Part shown: piece after piece, positions 56,935 through 64,000 of the stretch | Numbering within the stretch: position 1 is the stretch's first letter | Layout: each line of letters starts with the position of its first letter | Assembly: GCA_963662965.1 (NCBI GenBank) | Contig: OY759970.1 | Span: 2,542,001-2,606,000, forward strand | Length of the DNA stretch: 64,000 nt | Reading direction: 5' to 3' | Source of the DNA: DTWD01 sp963662965 | GTDB taxonomy: Bacteria > Acidobacteriota > Vicinamibacteria > Vicinamibacterales > UBA8438 | Notes under the pieces: generated by a model | What the model was told of the DNA's origin: nothing | What the model saw: the letters and a program-made list of their open reading frames with translations, nothing else | The model's database searches: none | Made by a program: the position numbers and the translations under genes

Positions 56935-57275
56935 CGTGCTTTCGGTGGATTCGCCCTTCCGCCCGTAAGAGCTTACCCCCTCCCCCCTACTGCCCTCCCA
57001 CCTCCCGCCCCAGCAGTCTCATCGCTTGGCGTGGTGCGTCTCGATGTCGTCCATCTCTGACGGTGCACACATCGTAAGCGTGTGCTGGGGTGATCACCTT
57101 GAACGACTTCGAGGTCGCCCCCCGACGAAGATCTTCTCGTGTTCAACCTCTGAAGCCTTTCAGATCTCTATGAGCCGCGTGCGATCGGCAGGCCACGATT
57201 CATTTTCAAACTCGTCGGCACCATGGGCGGACTCGGGCGCTCGCTGGCGCGAGTAGCAGTCCGACGGGCCCGTGC
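56935..57275. other. Intergenic region with an ADOP permease scrap
   Basis: Short pyrimidine-rich and low-complexity stretches (about 56970-57010) occur near the start of the FkbM gene. The rest carries the ADOP fragment at 57139-57260. No other coding pattern is visible. Confidence 0.55.
57139..57260 (+). pseudogene. ADOP/MacB permease fragment, second copy
   Basis: It reads Val-Phe-Asn-Leu-stop-Ser-Leu-Ser-Asp-Leu-Tyr-Glu, Ala-Ile-Gly-x-Pro-Arg-Phe-Ile, Leu-Gly, almost identical in DNA to 49316-49438 of the larger remnant (tcagatctctatgag, gtgcgatcgg, ccacgattcatt). An in-frame stop follows Asn-Leu. It has no beginning or end of its own. Confidence 0.75.
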
Positions 57276-59513
57276 CTATTTCTGCGTGTCGAGGTCGAAC
57301 GCCGCGACCAGCTCGCCACGCGCCTGCCAGTAGATCTGCCCGCGCGTCCAATCGAACGCACGCCGATCGGCGAGTAGTTCCACGCGCTCGAGTCGAATAC
57401 CAGTTGCAGACTCAAACAACGTCGCAACGTTGTTGAGGGTCTCGATGGTGTCGCTCGTGACCCCGTGCCGATTCGCCGCGAGCAGCGTGTCCCGGATCAC
57501 CCATTCGAGCTCCAACTCTTCGAGCGCCTCCGAGAGGTCCTCGCGCCGGCCGTTCCAGTGGCCGACGTACGCATAGTCAGGTGACATGTCGTTGATACGA
57601 TCGAATTCCGCCGTTGATCCGTAGGTGCTCGAGTACATCGGATAGTCCGTCATGAGCGGCTCGAGCTCCAGACGTAGCAGCGATGCGCTGGCCTGAAGCA
57701 TACCGATCAAGACAACGACGGTGATTTGGGCCGGCCGAAGTCGTACGCACGCGGTCCGCCGAACCGGAACGGGACAAGCGGCCGTCGCGTGTCGTGGTCT
57801 CGAGGCTGCCAACCTTTCATAGACCTTCTCGCCGAGCGTCGTGACCCCCGGGAGCGCCGCGATCGGTAGAAGCGGCCACAGCGGCGGGAGTGATGCCGCC
57901 ACGTGGAGGTATCCGCGGTAGCCGGCCATGTGAGTCCCGTCTCGGCAAACCACATGCATCGACTGCAGTAGCTCTTCACGGTCGGCGCCACCAGCGAGAT
58001 CGGGATCGTCGAGCGCCTCGTCTACTGTCGCAGTCCGAATGCGATCGAACCAATCAAACGCCCGAAGCACGCGGCCGGTACGCTGACACCGCGGGCAGCT
58101 CTCGTCCAGGATGACCACGTGATGTGGGATGGTCCGGCGCAGCCATCGGAACACCCTGGGCCACGGCAAGAAAAAGAGCACCCACAGCATCCACCACCCA
58201 GACCAGAACTCGTTTTGGAACGCCCAGAATCCACACAGTAGACCGAGCCCAGCGAGGGCCACCGGCAGCCGACCTCGATACGTTCTGACGACCGGAGCCA
58301 CGGCAAGGCTCAGCTCCGTGGCGACCGCGAGAAACGAGAAGAGAATCGCAGCCTCGTGGTGACTGGCGATCCACAGTCCCCAGTCCGTCGGGGCATTCGC
58401 GGCGTCGATGACAAAGTGATACTTCACCGCGCCACCGAGGATCCACTCGAGACCGCTCCCACGCAGTTTCGCGGCGCCGGCCGCCGCCATCGCCATGCCA
58501 AGCACCAATCCCGGCAGCCACAAGGCGAAACCGAAACCGCGGCCGCGAGGCTGCCGCGATGTCGACCGACCACGAAGCCGGCGTATCGATTCGCTGAGGC
58601 TAAACCGTTCATCCCACCGGACCGTGAGCAGACCCCATGCTGTGACCAGCGCGACGCCCCACGGGTGGACCCCGGTGTGCTGGAGGACGACGAGCGTCCA
58701 GACGGTCAGCTGCGCGACAAGGAGGGGATAGACTACGCGCGTCGCAAGACCAAGGCCGAACAGGACGATCGTGCCGAAGATCAGTTCCTCCAATCGAGCC
58801 ACGGCTAGCGGCTGGCTTGCGAGCCAATGCACCCACTCCCAGTTGGCGAGCCCTGAACGCCCGATGTGGAACTCCCGCGGAAACGGATTGGGGGGCAGGC
58901 GCAGGGACGAAAACGTGAGCCACAGGAGTGTGGCGAACACCACTCGGAAGAAGCCGAGCTCGCCGGCGTTGATCGGTTGAATCCGGGAATGGAGAAACGC
59001 AACGGGACGGACGTGCGACGCAAGCTGTAGTCCCAGGCCATGGACGTGCGACGCAAGCTGTAGTCCCAGGCCGAGGAAGATAAGGGCAACGAGCGTGACT
59101 AGAATCCCGGGAACGACGAACGGTTCCTTGAGTATCGGCAGCCGGTCCGCCAGCCAAATACGCCTGGTGCCGATTGGGCCATTCGGCACCGGCCGAAACG
59201 CGTTGGTGTCGATGCTACCGACGACCCGGACCTGGCGGTCGGACACCAGGCTTCGGATATTGCTGCTCGAGGTGTCGACAAGGTCGTACTCGTAACTACC
59301 GTCCGGCCGCGGTTGACGTTCTGTCAGCTGAAAGCGTCTCTCCAGATGGTCTCGCTCGGCAGTGTCCGCGTCCCACTCCACCGTCACTCTCGGCGCCACG
59401 TCACGGGTCGCCGCAAGAGTCGCGAAGATGACAGCTACCGCCAGCGCCGACAGACGTGCCGACCAGACCAGCCAACGCTGCCAGGGAGCGTCAGGGAGAG
59501 GGCGATACTTCAT
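57276..59513 (-). CDS. HTTM-type membrane protein fused to a DCC1 thiol-disulfide domain
   Basis: A 745-residue multi-pass protein. Many membrane helices in the first two thirds (including Phe-Arg-Val-Val-Phe-Ala-Thr-Leu-Leu and Glu-Leu-Ile-Phe-Gly-Thr-Ile-Val-Leu) match the HTTM layout related to gamma-carboxylase-type proteins. Then comes a DCC domain with Asp-Glu-Ser-Cys-Pro-Arg-Cys (Cys-x-x-Cys) and Gly-Tyr-Arg-Gly-Tyr. The end is a soluble tail. I chose the ATG at 59513, giving a hydrophobic start. An 11-codon tandem duplication (Gly-Leu-Gly-Leu-Gln-Leu-Ala-Ser-His-Val) lies at about residues 148-169. Substrate unknown; surface-polymer context. Confidence 0.78.
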   Translation of the reverse strand: MKYRPLPDAPWQRWLVWSARLSALAVAVIFATLAATRDVAPRVTVEWDADTAERDHLERRFQLTERQPRPDGSYEYDLVDTSSSNIRSLVSDRQVRVVGSIDTNAFRPVPNGPIGTRRIWLADRLPILKEPFVVPGILVTLVALIFLGLGLQLASHVHGLGLQLASHVRPVAFLHSRIQPINAGELGFFRVVFATLLWLTFSSLRLPPNPFPREFHIGRSGLANWEWVHWLASQPLAVARLEELIFGTIVLFGLGLATRVVYPLLVAQLTVWTLVVLQHTGVHPWGVALVTAWGLLTVRWDERFSLSESIRRLRGRSTSRQPRGRGFGFALWLPGLVLGMAMAAAGAAKLRGSGLEWILGGAVKYHFVIDAANAPTDWGLWIASHHEAAILFSFLAVATELSLAVAPVVRTYRGRLPVALAGLGLLCGFWAFQNEFWSGWWMLWVLFFLPWPRVFRWLRRTIPHHVVILDESCPRCQRTGRVLRAFDWFDRIRTATVDEALDDPDLAGGADREELLQSMHVVCRDGTHMAGYRGYLHVAASLPPLWPLLPIAALPGVTTLGEKVYERLAASRPRHATAACPVPVRRTACVRLRPAQITVVVLIGMLQASASLLRLELEPLMTDYPMYSSTYGSTAEFDRINDMSPDYAYVGHWNGRREDLSEALEELELEWVIRDTLLAANRHGVTSDTIETLNNVATLFESATGIRLERVELLADRRAFDWTRGQIYWQARGELVAAFDLDTQK
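59009..59072 (-). repeat. Tandem duplication of 33 bp within the HTTM gene
   Basis: The 31-base stretch ggacgtgcgacgcaagctgt... at 59009-59039 recurs at 59042-59072. In the protein it duplicates 11 residues in frame, so the reading frame is kept. Confidence 0.85.
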
Positions 59514-59563
59514 GAGCCGTGTCCCAGCCACGCAGGAGCGAAGCCATTGTCGCACGCTCAGGA

Positions 59564-60832
59564 CTACCCTTGGGGCACGGTGCCGAGGCGACGAAGGCGG
59601 TCCGCAGCCAAAGCCAGCGTCGCGCGACTGCGACAAAACGCGAACCGAAGATAACGCTCACCGTCATCACTCTTCGCGTAGAAGTTGTCCCCTGGAACGG
59701 CCGCGACGCCGATGTGTTCGATGAGGTGCATGGCCGCGTCCATGGGGTGAAGCTTCCCGATGACTGGGACGCTACGGTAGTCCGCGAACAAGTAATACGC
59801 CCCGCGAGGGGCGGTGATCCGAAACCCGACGGCGCTGAGCGCATCGGTCAAGATCCGCCGCTTGTCCTCAAAGTGCGGGCCGAGTCCAGCGAAGTATGAG
59901 TCGGGCATCTGGAGCAGAGAGACAGTCGCCTTTTGAAGGGGCGTCGGCGCCTGGATGACCAGCGTGTCGTGCACTGCGCGAATGCGTTCGGTGAACTTCG
60001 CGGGCGATATGACCCACCCGACTCGCCACCCGGTCGCGTTAGCCGTTTTTGAGATGGAATTCAGGATAATGGTACGATCCTTCATGTTGGCCGATGTTGC
60101 GATCGAGCGATGTTGCGCCCCATCGAAGATGATGTGCTCGTAGATTTCGTCGGCAATCACCAGCAGGTCGCGAGACTGCGCCACTTCCGCGATGAGCTCG
60201 AGTTCGGCTGACTCAAAGACCATGCCCGTCGGGTTGTGAGGGGTGTTCAGGACGATCATGCGCGCGCCGTCGGCGGCCGACCGCAGTTCGTCCGGGTCAC
60301 ACCACCACCCACCGCCGTCCTTCCTTTCGCGCAGGGTGACCATCCGCGGAATCAGTCCGAAGACTTCGGCCTGCGACGGGTACATTTCGTGAAAGGGCTC
60401 GAAAACGACGACGCCGTCGCCGGGATGGCCCAACGCGGCAAACACCGACGCCAGTCCTTCGGTCGATCCGAGGACGACCGTCGTCTCGGTCTCGGGGTCC
60501 ACCTCGAGCCCGATCCACCGGTTCGCATACGACGCGATCGCGCGGCGGAGGTCCGGAAGTCCGAACGGATACGAGTACTGGTTGAACTCGTCGTAGGTTC
60601 CATGCAACCGAGCGAGCCGGTCTCTCACCACGGCATCGGCCAACTGGGGATCGGCGGCCTTCGCCAGCTCAATCTGACGCATTCCCTCGTCACTTCCGCC
60701 GAGCATGGCGACCACGGCCCCCCAAATGAGGCGAAACGGCGGCGGTTCGTCCGTGAACCCCTGAGACAAGTTGACGGCCTGGTGTTGGTGAGCGAGCCGC
60801 GTCATGCGACGAATGACGGATTCACTTGTCAT
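59564..60832 (-). CDS. PLP-dependent aminotransferase, class I/II
   Basis: A 422-residue aminotransferase. The Schiff-base lysine is Lys262 in Ser-Ile-Ser-Lys-Thr-Ala-Asn-Ala-Thr-Gly-Trp-Arg; Asn-Pro-Thr-Gly-Met and Ala-Asp-Glu-Ile-Tyr-Glu form the PLP pocket. The N-terminal block Asn-Leu-Ser-Gln-Gly-Phe resembles methionine/kynurenine-type aminotransferases. About 35 residues (around 47-82) between this block and Tyr-Ser-Tyr-Pro-Phe-Gly-Leu seem longer than usual. The substrate is unknown; it may make an amino sugar or amino acid for a surface polymer, but a housekeeping role is equally possible. Confidence 0.85.
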   Translation of the reverse strand: MTSESVIRRMTRLAHQHQAVNLSQGFTDEPPPFRLIWGAVVAMLGGSDEGMRQIELAKAADPQLADAVVRDRLARLHGTYDEFNQYSYPFGLPDLRRAIASYANRWIGLEVDPETETTVVLGSTEGLASVFAALGHPGDGVVVFEPFHEMYPSQAEVFGLIPRMVTLRERKDGGGWWCDPDELRSAADGARMIVLNTPHNPTGMVFESAELELIAEVAQSRDLLVIADEIYEHIIFDGAQHRSIATSANMKDRTIILNSISKTANATGWRVGWVISPAKFTERIRAVHDTLVIQAPTPLQKATVSLLQMPDSYFAGLGPHFEDKRRILTDALSAVGFRITAPRGAYYLFADYRSVPVIGKLHPMDAAMHLIEHIGVAAVPGDNFYAKSDDGERYLRFAFCRSRATLALAADRLRRLGTVPQG

Positions 60833-60909
60833 CCCGAGCTATTCTACGCGGCGTCTTCGACGTGGAAACGGAAGCCGACTAGAACCCCGTGGGTCACTGG
60901 AGGTCTGTA

Positions 60910-61177
60910 ACCTGGCTAGGCATCATCGCGTCTTGGCGTGTCTCGTCGGCCTATCGTTGGTATTGAAACTCGCAGCCTTCGCCGCCATCTGGCGCATCGA
61001 TCCGCAGCGGGTGGTGACCGGCGACACAGTGAGTTACGAAAATCCGGCGCGGGCCGGTTCGCCGCCTCGCCTGACCGGTCTTTTGTTCCGGAGACGCTGC
61101 GCACTCCCGGCTATCCGCTCTTTCTGGCTGGCATCTATGCGCTCTTCGGTGAGCGGCGGGACGGGCCGCTGTCGTGA
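60910..61177 (+). pseudogene. N-terminal fragment of an ArnT/PMT-type glycosyltransferase
   Basis: The first frame encodes a membrane segment (Leu-Ala-Cys-Leu-Val-Gly-Leu-Ser-Leu-Val-Leu-Lys-Leu-Ala-Ala-Phe) and Thr-Gly-Asp-Thr-Val-Ser-Tyr, the opening of ArnT/dolichol-mannosyl-type transferases. Coding then shifts to another frame (Gly-Arg-Phe-Ala-Ala-Ser-Pro-Asp, Arg-Thr-Pro-Gly-Tyr-Pro-Leu-Phe-Leu-Ala-Gly-Ile-Tyr-Ala-Leu) and stops after about 85 residues of an expected 450 or more. The rest of the gene is absent. Confidence 0.7.
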
Positions 61178-61366
61178 CGCGACCGAGAGCCGACGCACGT
61201 CGCGCCATCGCCGCCAAAGGCTGATGCAGGAGTCAGAGTCACTAATCTGGTAACCCGCTGTAAGCATTGATGATGTGCCGATAGGTGCGTATACTACGCA
61301 CGGTTCTCGATTTCGCACCGCTGAGCGCCCCTTTTTCCGGCTGCCCATACACGACGCGTATCGACA

Positions 61367-62542
61367 GTGAACCCTCTTTCTGCGCTCAAACGCTGGTTGC
61401 AGGATCGCCGGTTGCGTCAACTCCGGACACCAATCACACGTTACCGTAGTGACTTCGCCGATGCTCGGCGGGCCGCGCTTCGGTGGAAAGATCATTACGC
61501 CGCCCAACGACATCAGACCCGGGAGCTTCGTGCCCGTGTATCGTCGCTCAAACTTCAGCTCAAGCGCCAACGCGACCATGGTCGCCGCGACCTACGACAG
61601 GTGTTGCGCCCGAAGATCCTTCGGCAGATGCTTCGAAGTCGAGCGGCAACGTTTTCCAGCCGGTGTGGCGATTCGTGTGATCGGGAGAAGGCGTTTGCTC
61701 AGGTTTCGGCGAGTTACGCGGGGGCCATCGCCGTCGAGCGCGGGGAGTTGGCCGATCGGGCAGATCAGGTTGACGCCGCCGGCCTCTCGCTGTGGATCCC
61801 ACGCGCCGCCGATCAGCCGACGCGCGTCGCAAGGGCTCAGGCGCAAGGACTTCCGTTCCGCATCATCGCCCAGACGCGTGAAGTTGCGCAGGGCGCTGTG
61901 ATGCTGGACATCGGCGCGAATATTGGTCGCACGTCGATCCCTCGTGTGGTTCTGGGCGATTTCCAAGTTGTGTACGCGGCGGAACCGGAACCGGCCAACT
62001 ACGAGTGTCTCGTTCACAATGTGATGGACCATAACCTTCGGGGGCGTGTCTTTCCCGACCATGCCGCCATCGGCGATCGCGACGGAGAGACCGTCCTGAT
62101 GAGATCGAGATACATCGGTGGGCACCGGGTGCTGCCGGAAGGCGGTCGGGCCGGTGATCGCGAACTCGTGACCGTGCCCTGCTACACGTTGGAGTCCTGG
62201 ATTGAGCGGCTGTCGATTACGCTCGACGAGGTCGCGTTCGTGAAGATCGACACGCAGGGATGGGAGGCACACATTCTTTCGCGTGCAACGAGCTTGCTCG
62301 AACGACCTCATATCGCGTGGCAGCTGGAGATCGATCCGCAGCACCTACAGTCGTCGGGAGCACCCATCTCCCGGCTCTTCGAGATCCTGCAGCGGCACAT
62401 GACCCACTTCATCGATCTGAACACCGACGCGCCGGGGTCCCGCACGCGTCCGATCTGCGACCTGAGCTCGGCACTCGACTACGTCGGGGTGTCCGCGGGT
62501 CCGAAGACCGACGTTCTCGTTTACCACGCCACAGGAGATTGA
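61367..62542 (+). CDS. FkbM-family SAM-dependent methyltransferase
   Basis: A 391-residue protein (GTG start). Its N-terminal 90 residues are rich in Arg/Lys/Gln with a possible coiled coil (about 40-80). The methyltransferase domain has Leu-Asp171-Ile-Gly-Ala-Asn-Ile-Gly177, Ala-Ala-Glu-Pro-Glu-Pro-Ala-Asn-Tyr and the FkbM box Phe-Val-Lys-Ile-Asp-Thr-Gln-Gly-Trp-Glu. It is different in sequence from the FkbM protein at 55879. It most likely methylates a sugar or polymer in the neighbouring glycan pathway. The next gene begins 11 bases later. Confidence 0.85.
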   Translation: MNPLSALKRWLQDRRLRQLRTPITRYRSDFADARRAALRWKDHYAAQRHQTRELRARVSSLKLQLKRQRDHGRRDLRQVLRPKILRQMLRSRAATFSSRCGDSCDREKAFAQVSASYAGAIAVERGELADRADQVDAAGLSLWIPRAADQPTRVARAQAQGLPFRIIAQTREVAQGAVMLDIGANIGRTSIPRVVLGDFQVVYAAEPEPANYECLVHNVMDHNLRGRVFPDHAAIGDRDGETVLMRSRYIGGHRVLPEGGRAGDRELVTVPCYTLESWIERLSITLDEVAFVKIDTQGWEAHILSRATSLLERPHIAWQLEIDPQHLQSSGAPISRLFEILQRHMTHFIDLNTDAPGSRTRPICDLSSALDYVGVSAGPKTDVLVYHATGD

Positions 62543-62553
62543 CAATTCCCGAG

Positions 62554-63587
62554 GTGGATAGAGGAGGTCGCGGTTCGGAGTTCACGATTCGTTACCGGAG
62601 CGTCTCGAAGTACGTGCCGGTCGACGTGGCGCAGCTGCGGCCAAAGGGTAGTTATAAGCAGCTCCTCGAGCAGCGGACGCACCCTATCGACCATCTGGTG
62701 GAGCAGCACGGGTCCGTCCCCCCGAGCCTGTTGCAGGAGCGGGCCTGCCCGACGTGCGAATCGACCGAGTCGCGGCATGAGCTCGACAAGGATCACCTCA
62801 CCTTGGTGCGCTGTACGCACTGCGACATCGTCTATGTGAACCCGATCTTCGACGAAGCTCATTACCACGAGACCTACGGGTCGACGTACTATCAGCGCAT
62901 CGTCCGTGATTTGGGCGAGGCGAGCCACGACTACCGCGTGCGTCGCTTTGGTACCGAACGTGTCGACGCGACAGCCCGCCATCTGGGTGGGCCAACGGAC
63001 GCAACGCCGGCATGCCTCGATGTGGGGGCACCGGGTTTGTCGTGGAGGCGGCGCGCGATCGCGGCTGGAGCGCCTGCGGCATTGACTTGAACCCATCAGC
63101 CGTGGCGTTTGGCTGTGGCCGAGGGTTGGAACTGCGGACCGTGGCGCTTGAGGAAGCAGGCTTCCCACCGGCGAGCTTCGATGCGATTTCGCTGTTCGAC
63201 GTGCTCGAGCATCTGGTCCATCCTGCAGCAACGCTCCGGCGGTGTATGGAGCTGCTCCGCCCCGGCGGCGTCATCTGCCTGTACGTGCCGAACTATGATT
63301 TTGTGTCACGGTTGCTGAGGGGGCGGGACGCGCACTTCATCTGGCCGACACACCACCTCAACTACTACACGCCGATCACATTGCGCGACTTACTGGAGCG
63401 GCACCTTCTGGCCGTGGAGCTGGTACAGACTGAGGGACTCGATTTCGCTGATTACATCTGGCAGCGGCGCGAGTTGCACGAAGAGGATATGAGCGCGGTG
63501 GAACGCGTGGCCGCAACCCTCCAGTTTCTCGCCAATGCTGGCGGCTACGGGAAGAACCTCCGGGCACTGGCGCGCCGGCCGCGATAA
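62554..63587 (+). pseudogene. SAM methyltransferase with Zn-ribbon, one frameshift
   Basis: The first part (to about 63025) encodes a Zn-ribbon Cys-Pro-Thr-Cys ... Cys-Thr-His-Cys-Asp-Ile-Val-Tyr-Val-Asn-Pro typical of class I methyltransferases acting on sugars. At 63018-63030 the SAM loop is broken: Leu-Asp-Val-Gly is followed in the next frame by Gly-Thr-Gly-Phe-Val-Val-Glu-Ala-Ala. The rest (Phe-Asp-Val-Leu-Glu-His-Leu, Leu-Leu-Arg-Pro-Gly-Gly) is intact to 63587. One missing base explains it. GTG at 62554 is the most likely start. Confidence 0.78.
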
Positions 63588-63598
63588 TTCAAACGGCT

Positions 63599-64000
63599 AT
63601 GCGTAAGGTCTGCGTCGTCATTGGCTCTCGCGCCAACTACAGCAGCATCAAGTCGGTCATGCGCGCGGTTCAGGCGCACCCCGACCTCGAGCTCCAGCTC
63701 ATCGTCGGGGCCTCGGCCGTTCTCGACCGGTTCGGATCCGTTGTCCAAGTCATCGAAGCCGATGGCTTCAGGCCGGACGCTCGCGTCGCTATGATCGTTG
63801 AAGGGGACACACCGGCGACCATGGCCAAGTCGACCGGCCTCGGTCTTCTCGAGCTCCCGACCCTCTTCGAGCTGTTGAAGCCCGACGTCGTCGTCAGCGT
63901 CGGCGATCGCTTCGAGACCGTGGCGACGGCTGTCGCGGCGGCTTACATGAACATTCCGGTGGCGCATACGATGGGCGGCGAGGTCAGCGGCACCATCGAC
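63599..64000 (+). CDS. UDP-GlcNAc 2-epimerase (hydrolysing, NeuC/WecB type), partial
   Basis: The gene runs off the window after 134 codons. The beginning (Val-Cys-Val-Val-Ile-Gly-Ser-Arg-Ala-Asn-Tyr-Ser-Ser-Ile-Lys), Val-Val-Val-Ser-Val-Gly-Asp-Arg-Phe-Glu-Thr and His-Thr-Met-Gly-Gly-Glu-Val-Ser-Gly-Thr are the hallmarks of the hydrolysing/non-hydrolysing UDP-N-acetylglucosamine 2-epimerase family (NeuC in sialic-acid or legionaminic-acid pathways, WecB for ManNAc). It produces a ManNAc-type sugar for nonulosonic acid or polysaccharide synthesis. This supports a surface-glycan role for the genes before it. Confidence 0.88.
   Translation, partial: MRKVCVVIGSRANYSSIKSVMRAVQAHPDLELQLIVGASAVLDRFGSVVQVIEADGFRPDARVAMIVEGDTPATMAKSTGLGLLELPTLFELLKPDVVVSVGDRFETVATAVAAAYMNIPVAHTMGGEVSGTID

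Overview
The window comes from a high-GC bacterial chromosome, most likely an Acidobacteriota of the Vicinamibacteria type. The evidence is the gene content: an ADOP-type permease remnant, a VWFA-related acidobacterial-type protein, DUF5916 and DUF6152 proteins, several secreted PQQ beta-propeller proteins, and many signal-peptide proteins of no known family. This is inference from family composition; there is no rRNA or tRNA in the window.

Layout. 0-6.7 kb: small secreted proteins, a frameshifted TolB-like/DUF5916 outer-membrane protein and two secreted VOC proteins. 7-20 kb: a periplasmic oxidation island with two PQQ quinoproteins, a PAL-like NHL propeller, a cytochrome c fused to an uncharacterised domain plus its paralogue, DUF6152, a cytochrome c fused to a PHM-like copper monooxygenase, its secreted companion, a VWA protein and an FG-GAP lipoprotein. 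19.5-23.2 kb: CoA-transferase, FMN reductase and acyl-CoA dehydrogenase around a decayed gene. 23.2-31 kb: gene fragments (GspE tail, bactofilin-like, DUF5655), then YjbQ, an M16 peptidase pair, an alpha/beta hydrolase and a rhodanese. 31-36 kb (minus strand): broken amidase, DAO-type oxidase, SRPBCC protein and DUF1343/NamZ. 36.1-37.6 kb: a compact type II restriction-modification pair of visibly lower GC. 37.7-44.4 kb: acyl-CoA dehydrogenase, CoA-transferase, MaoC hydratase, amidohydrolase, MmgE/PrpD and CitE lyase, a set matching the itaconate-degradation complement of Pseudomonas. 44.5-52.3 kb: HemN/HemW-like radical SAM protein, M1 aminopeptidase, ADOP remnant, lipocalin-like protein, IF-1, DUF4440 and NIPSNAP proteins. 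52.3-57.3 kb: a decayed serine hydrolase split by an IS3-family element, then a graveyard of gene tails (NTF2-like, STAS, DinB, ADOP) around an FkbM methyltransferase. 57.3-64 kb: surface-glycan-type genes (HTTM/DCC protein, aminotransferase, ArnT fragment, FkbM, a frameshifted methyltransferase, and the start of a NeuC/WecB epimerase).

How genes work together. The strongest system-level candidate is 8.7-15.8 kb: a PAL-like lyase and a PHM-like monooxygenase, both with their catalytic residues intact, encoded as separate proteins with the monooxygenase fused to a c-type cytochrome and surrounded by quinoproteins. This resembles a split bacterial version of the peptide-amidating enzyme PAM, possibly fed by cytochrome c electrons. 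The second is the 37.7-44.4 kb CoA-ester pathway.

The window is rich in pseudogenes (about 16 broken or fragmentary genes) and in dispersed intergenic repeats. The main repeat is a triple-hairpin element of about 95 bp with three full-length or near-full-length copies, one reverse-oriented copy and partial copies; others are a 64-bp repeat, a short palindromic repeat and heptamer arrays. Single-base frameshifts and long poly-C runs could be assembly errors; truncated tails and the IS insertion cannot be explained that way.
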